Source of the DNA: Pseudovibrio japonicus
Lineage (GTDB): Bacteria; Pseudomonadota; Alphaproteobacteria; Rhizobiales; Stappiaceae
Assembly: GCF_014651595.1 (NCBI RefSeq)
Contig: NZ_BMXE01000001.1
Span: 744,001-808,000 of the forward strand
Direction: 5' to 3'
DNA: 64,000 bases
Positions within the stretch are counted from its first letter, which is position 1. Each line of letters begins with the position of its first letter. A model generated the notes under the pieces. The model did no database searches, was not told where the DNA came from, and saw nothing but the letters and a program-made list of their open reading frames with translations. A program made the translations under genes and the position numbers. Shown piece after piece: positions 63,822-64,000 of the stretch.

Positions 63822-63836
63822 CAGCAGCGTTTTTTA
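63805..63836 (+). terminator. Intrinsic terminator overlapping a stop codon
   Basis: AAAAAACGCTGC/GCAGCGTTTTTT, with the TAA stop (63819-63821) in the seven-base loop. Confidence 0.9.
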
Positions 63837-63859
63837 TTCTTTCCATCAGATTTCGTCCC

Positions 63860-64000
63860 TCAATACGGGATGCCTACCTTTTTATAGATGAAGTGCAAGA
63901 TCCAGGCAGGCCCAACAAGTAAGAACTGCAGGTCCTTGAAGAACGAGGGTTTTTTCCCCTCAATATAATGGCCGATAAACTGGCCAACCCAAGCGATTAC
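63860..64000 (-). CDS. DUF962/Mpo1-like membrane protein (partial, C-terminus)
   Basis: The last 46 codons are present; the start lies beyond the window end. VGQFIGHYIEGKKPSFFKDLQFLLVGPAWILHF matches the conserved DUF962 (Mpo1-like) segment, including the His of GHYIE. Mpo1 in yeast is a 2-hydroxy-fatty-acid dioxygenase; the bacterial role is unknown. Confidence 0.8.
   Translation of the reverse strand, partial: VIAWVGQFIGHYIEGKKPSFFKDLQFLLVGPAWILHFIYKKVGIPY

Noticed and set aside
1-64000. CRISPR arrays, insertion sequences, prophage or toxin-antitoxin systems
   Set aside because: No regularly spaced repeats, transposase or integrase frames, or recognisable toxin-antitoxin pairs were seen; gene content is housekeeping.
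1-64000. tRNA, rRNA, tmRNA or RNase P RNA genes
   Set aside because: None of the non-coding gaps contains a cloverleaf, a GGTTCGA-like T-arm or other conserved core sequence.

Overview
The window is about 64 kb of chromosome from an alphaproteobacterium of moderate G+C. I read it as Hyphomicrobiales, most likely a marine Stappiaceae/Pseudovibrio-like organism. That guess rests on a TIGR02301-type protein, a COG4111/NadQ regulator, a RibB enzyme with a degenerate RibA-like C-terminus, a betaine-lipid N-methyltransferase, an AcuI-type reductase and an ETF-ubiquinone oxidoreductase. There is no rRNA, tRNA, CRISPR array, prophage or insertion sequence, so most of it is core housekeeping DNA.

Layout. 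1-1.2 kb: metal ABC transporter (binding protein plus the start of its ATPase) on the minus strand. 1.5-3.7 kb: metallo-hydrolase and a PatB/MalY aminotransferase. 3.8-3.95 kb: candidate sRNA. 4-9.3 kb: DUF1499 protein, HAD phosphatase, a small conserved-looking protein, pdxH, a lipoprotein and a DnaJ-class chaperone. 9.4-12.9 kb: minus-strand beta-oxidation cluster. 13.2-18.6 kb: tsaC/sua5, a second sRNA candidate, a histone-deacetylase-like hydrolase, xseB and dxs. 18.8-24.6 kb: MFS transporter, copper cassette (DUF2946, PCuAC, SCO1), a 48-aa membrane protein, tlyA and a 23S rRNA uracil methyltransferase. 25-32.9 kb, mostly minus strand: methyltransferase, ribB with an N-terminal helix-turn-helix, aroC, a FabMG-like protein, a histidine phosphatase and fabI. 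33-39 kb: FAD oxidase, HMCES-type protein, NUDIX hydrolase, a LysE exporter and several unknowns. 39-43.5 kb: btaB with a decayed btaA fragment, then the ygfZ, HD, phosphatase, nadQ operon. 44-47.6 kb: cell-wall hydrolase, acuI-like reductase, MFS transporter. 48-51.8 kb: nadABC. 51.9-62.6 kb: ETF-QO, uracil-DNA glycosylase, S49 peptidase, glyQ, a GH3 glycosidase, glyS. 62.6-64 kb: LysR regulator, a small protein and a partial Mpo1/DUF962 protein.

The most notable points are these. (1) The riboflavin gene encodes HTH-RibB-degenerate RibA in one frame. It has a second, ideal ribosome site at the RibB domain and two palindromes just upstream of the start, which looks like a self-regulating enzyme. 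(2) A NadQ-type regulator gene and the nadABC promoter sit in the same window, and the promoter carries two matching dyads 63 bp apart. (3) btaB is intact but the preceding btaA survives only as an internally deleted fragment. (4) Two intergenic candidate sRNAs share CTCCCCC anti-Shine-Dalgarno motifs. (5) A minus-strand element upstream of dxs has two consecutive terminators. (6) Interleaved inverted repeats lie upstream of the uracil-DNA glycosylase gene. All assignments were made by reading the sequence; no database search was run.
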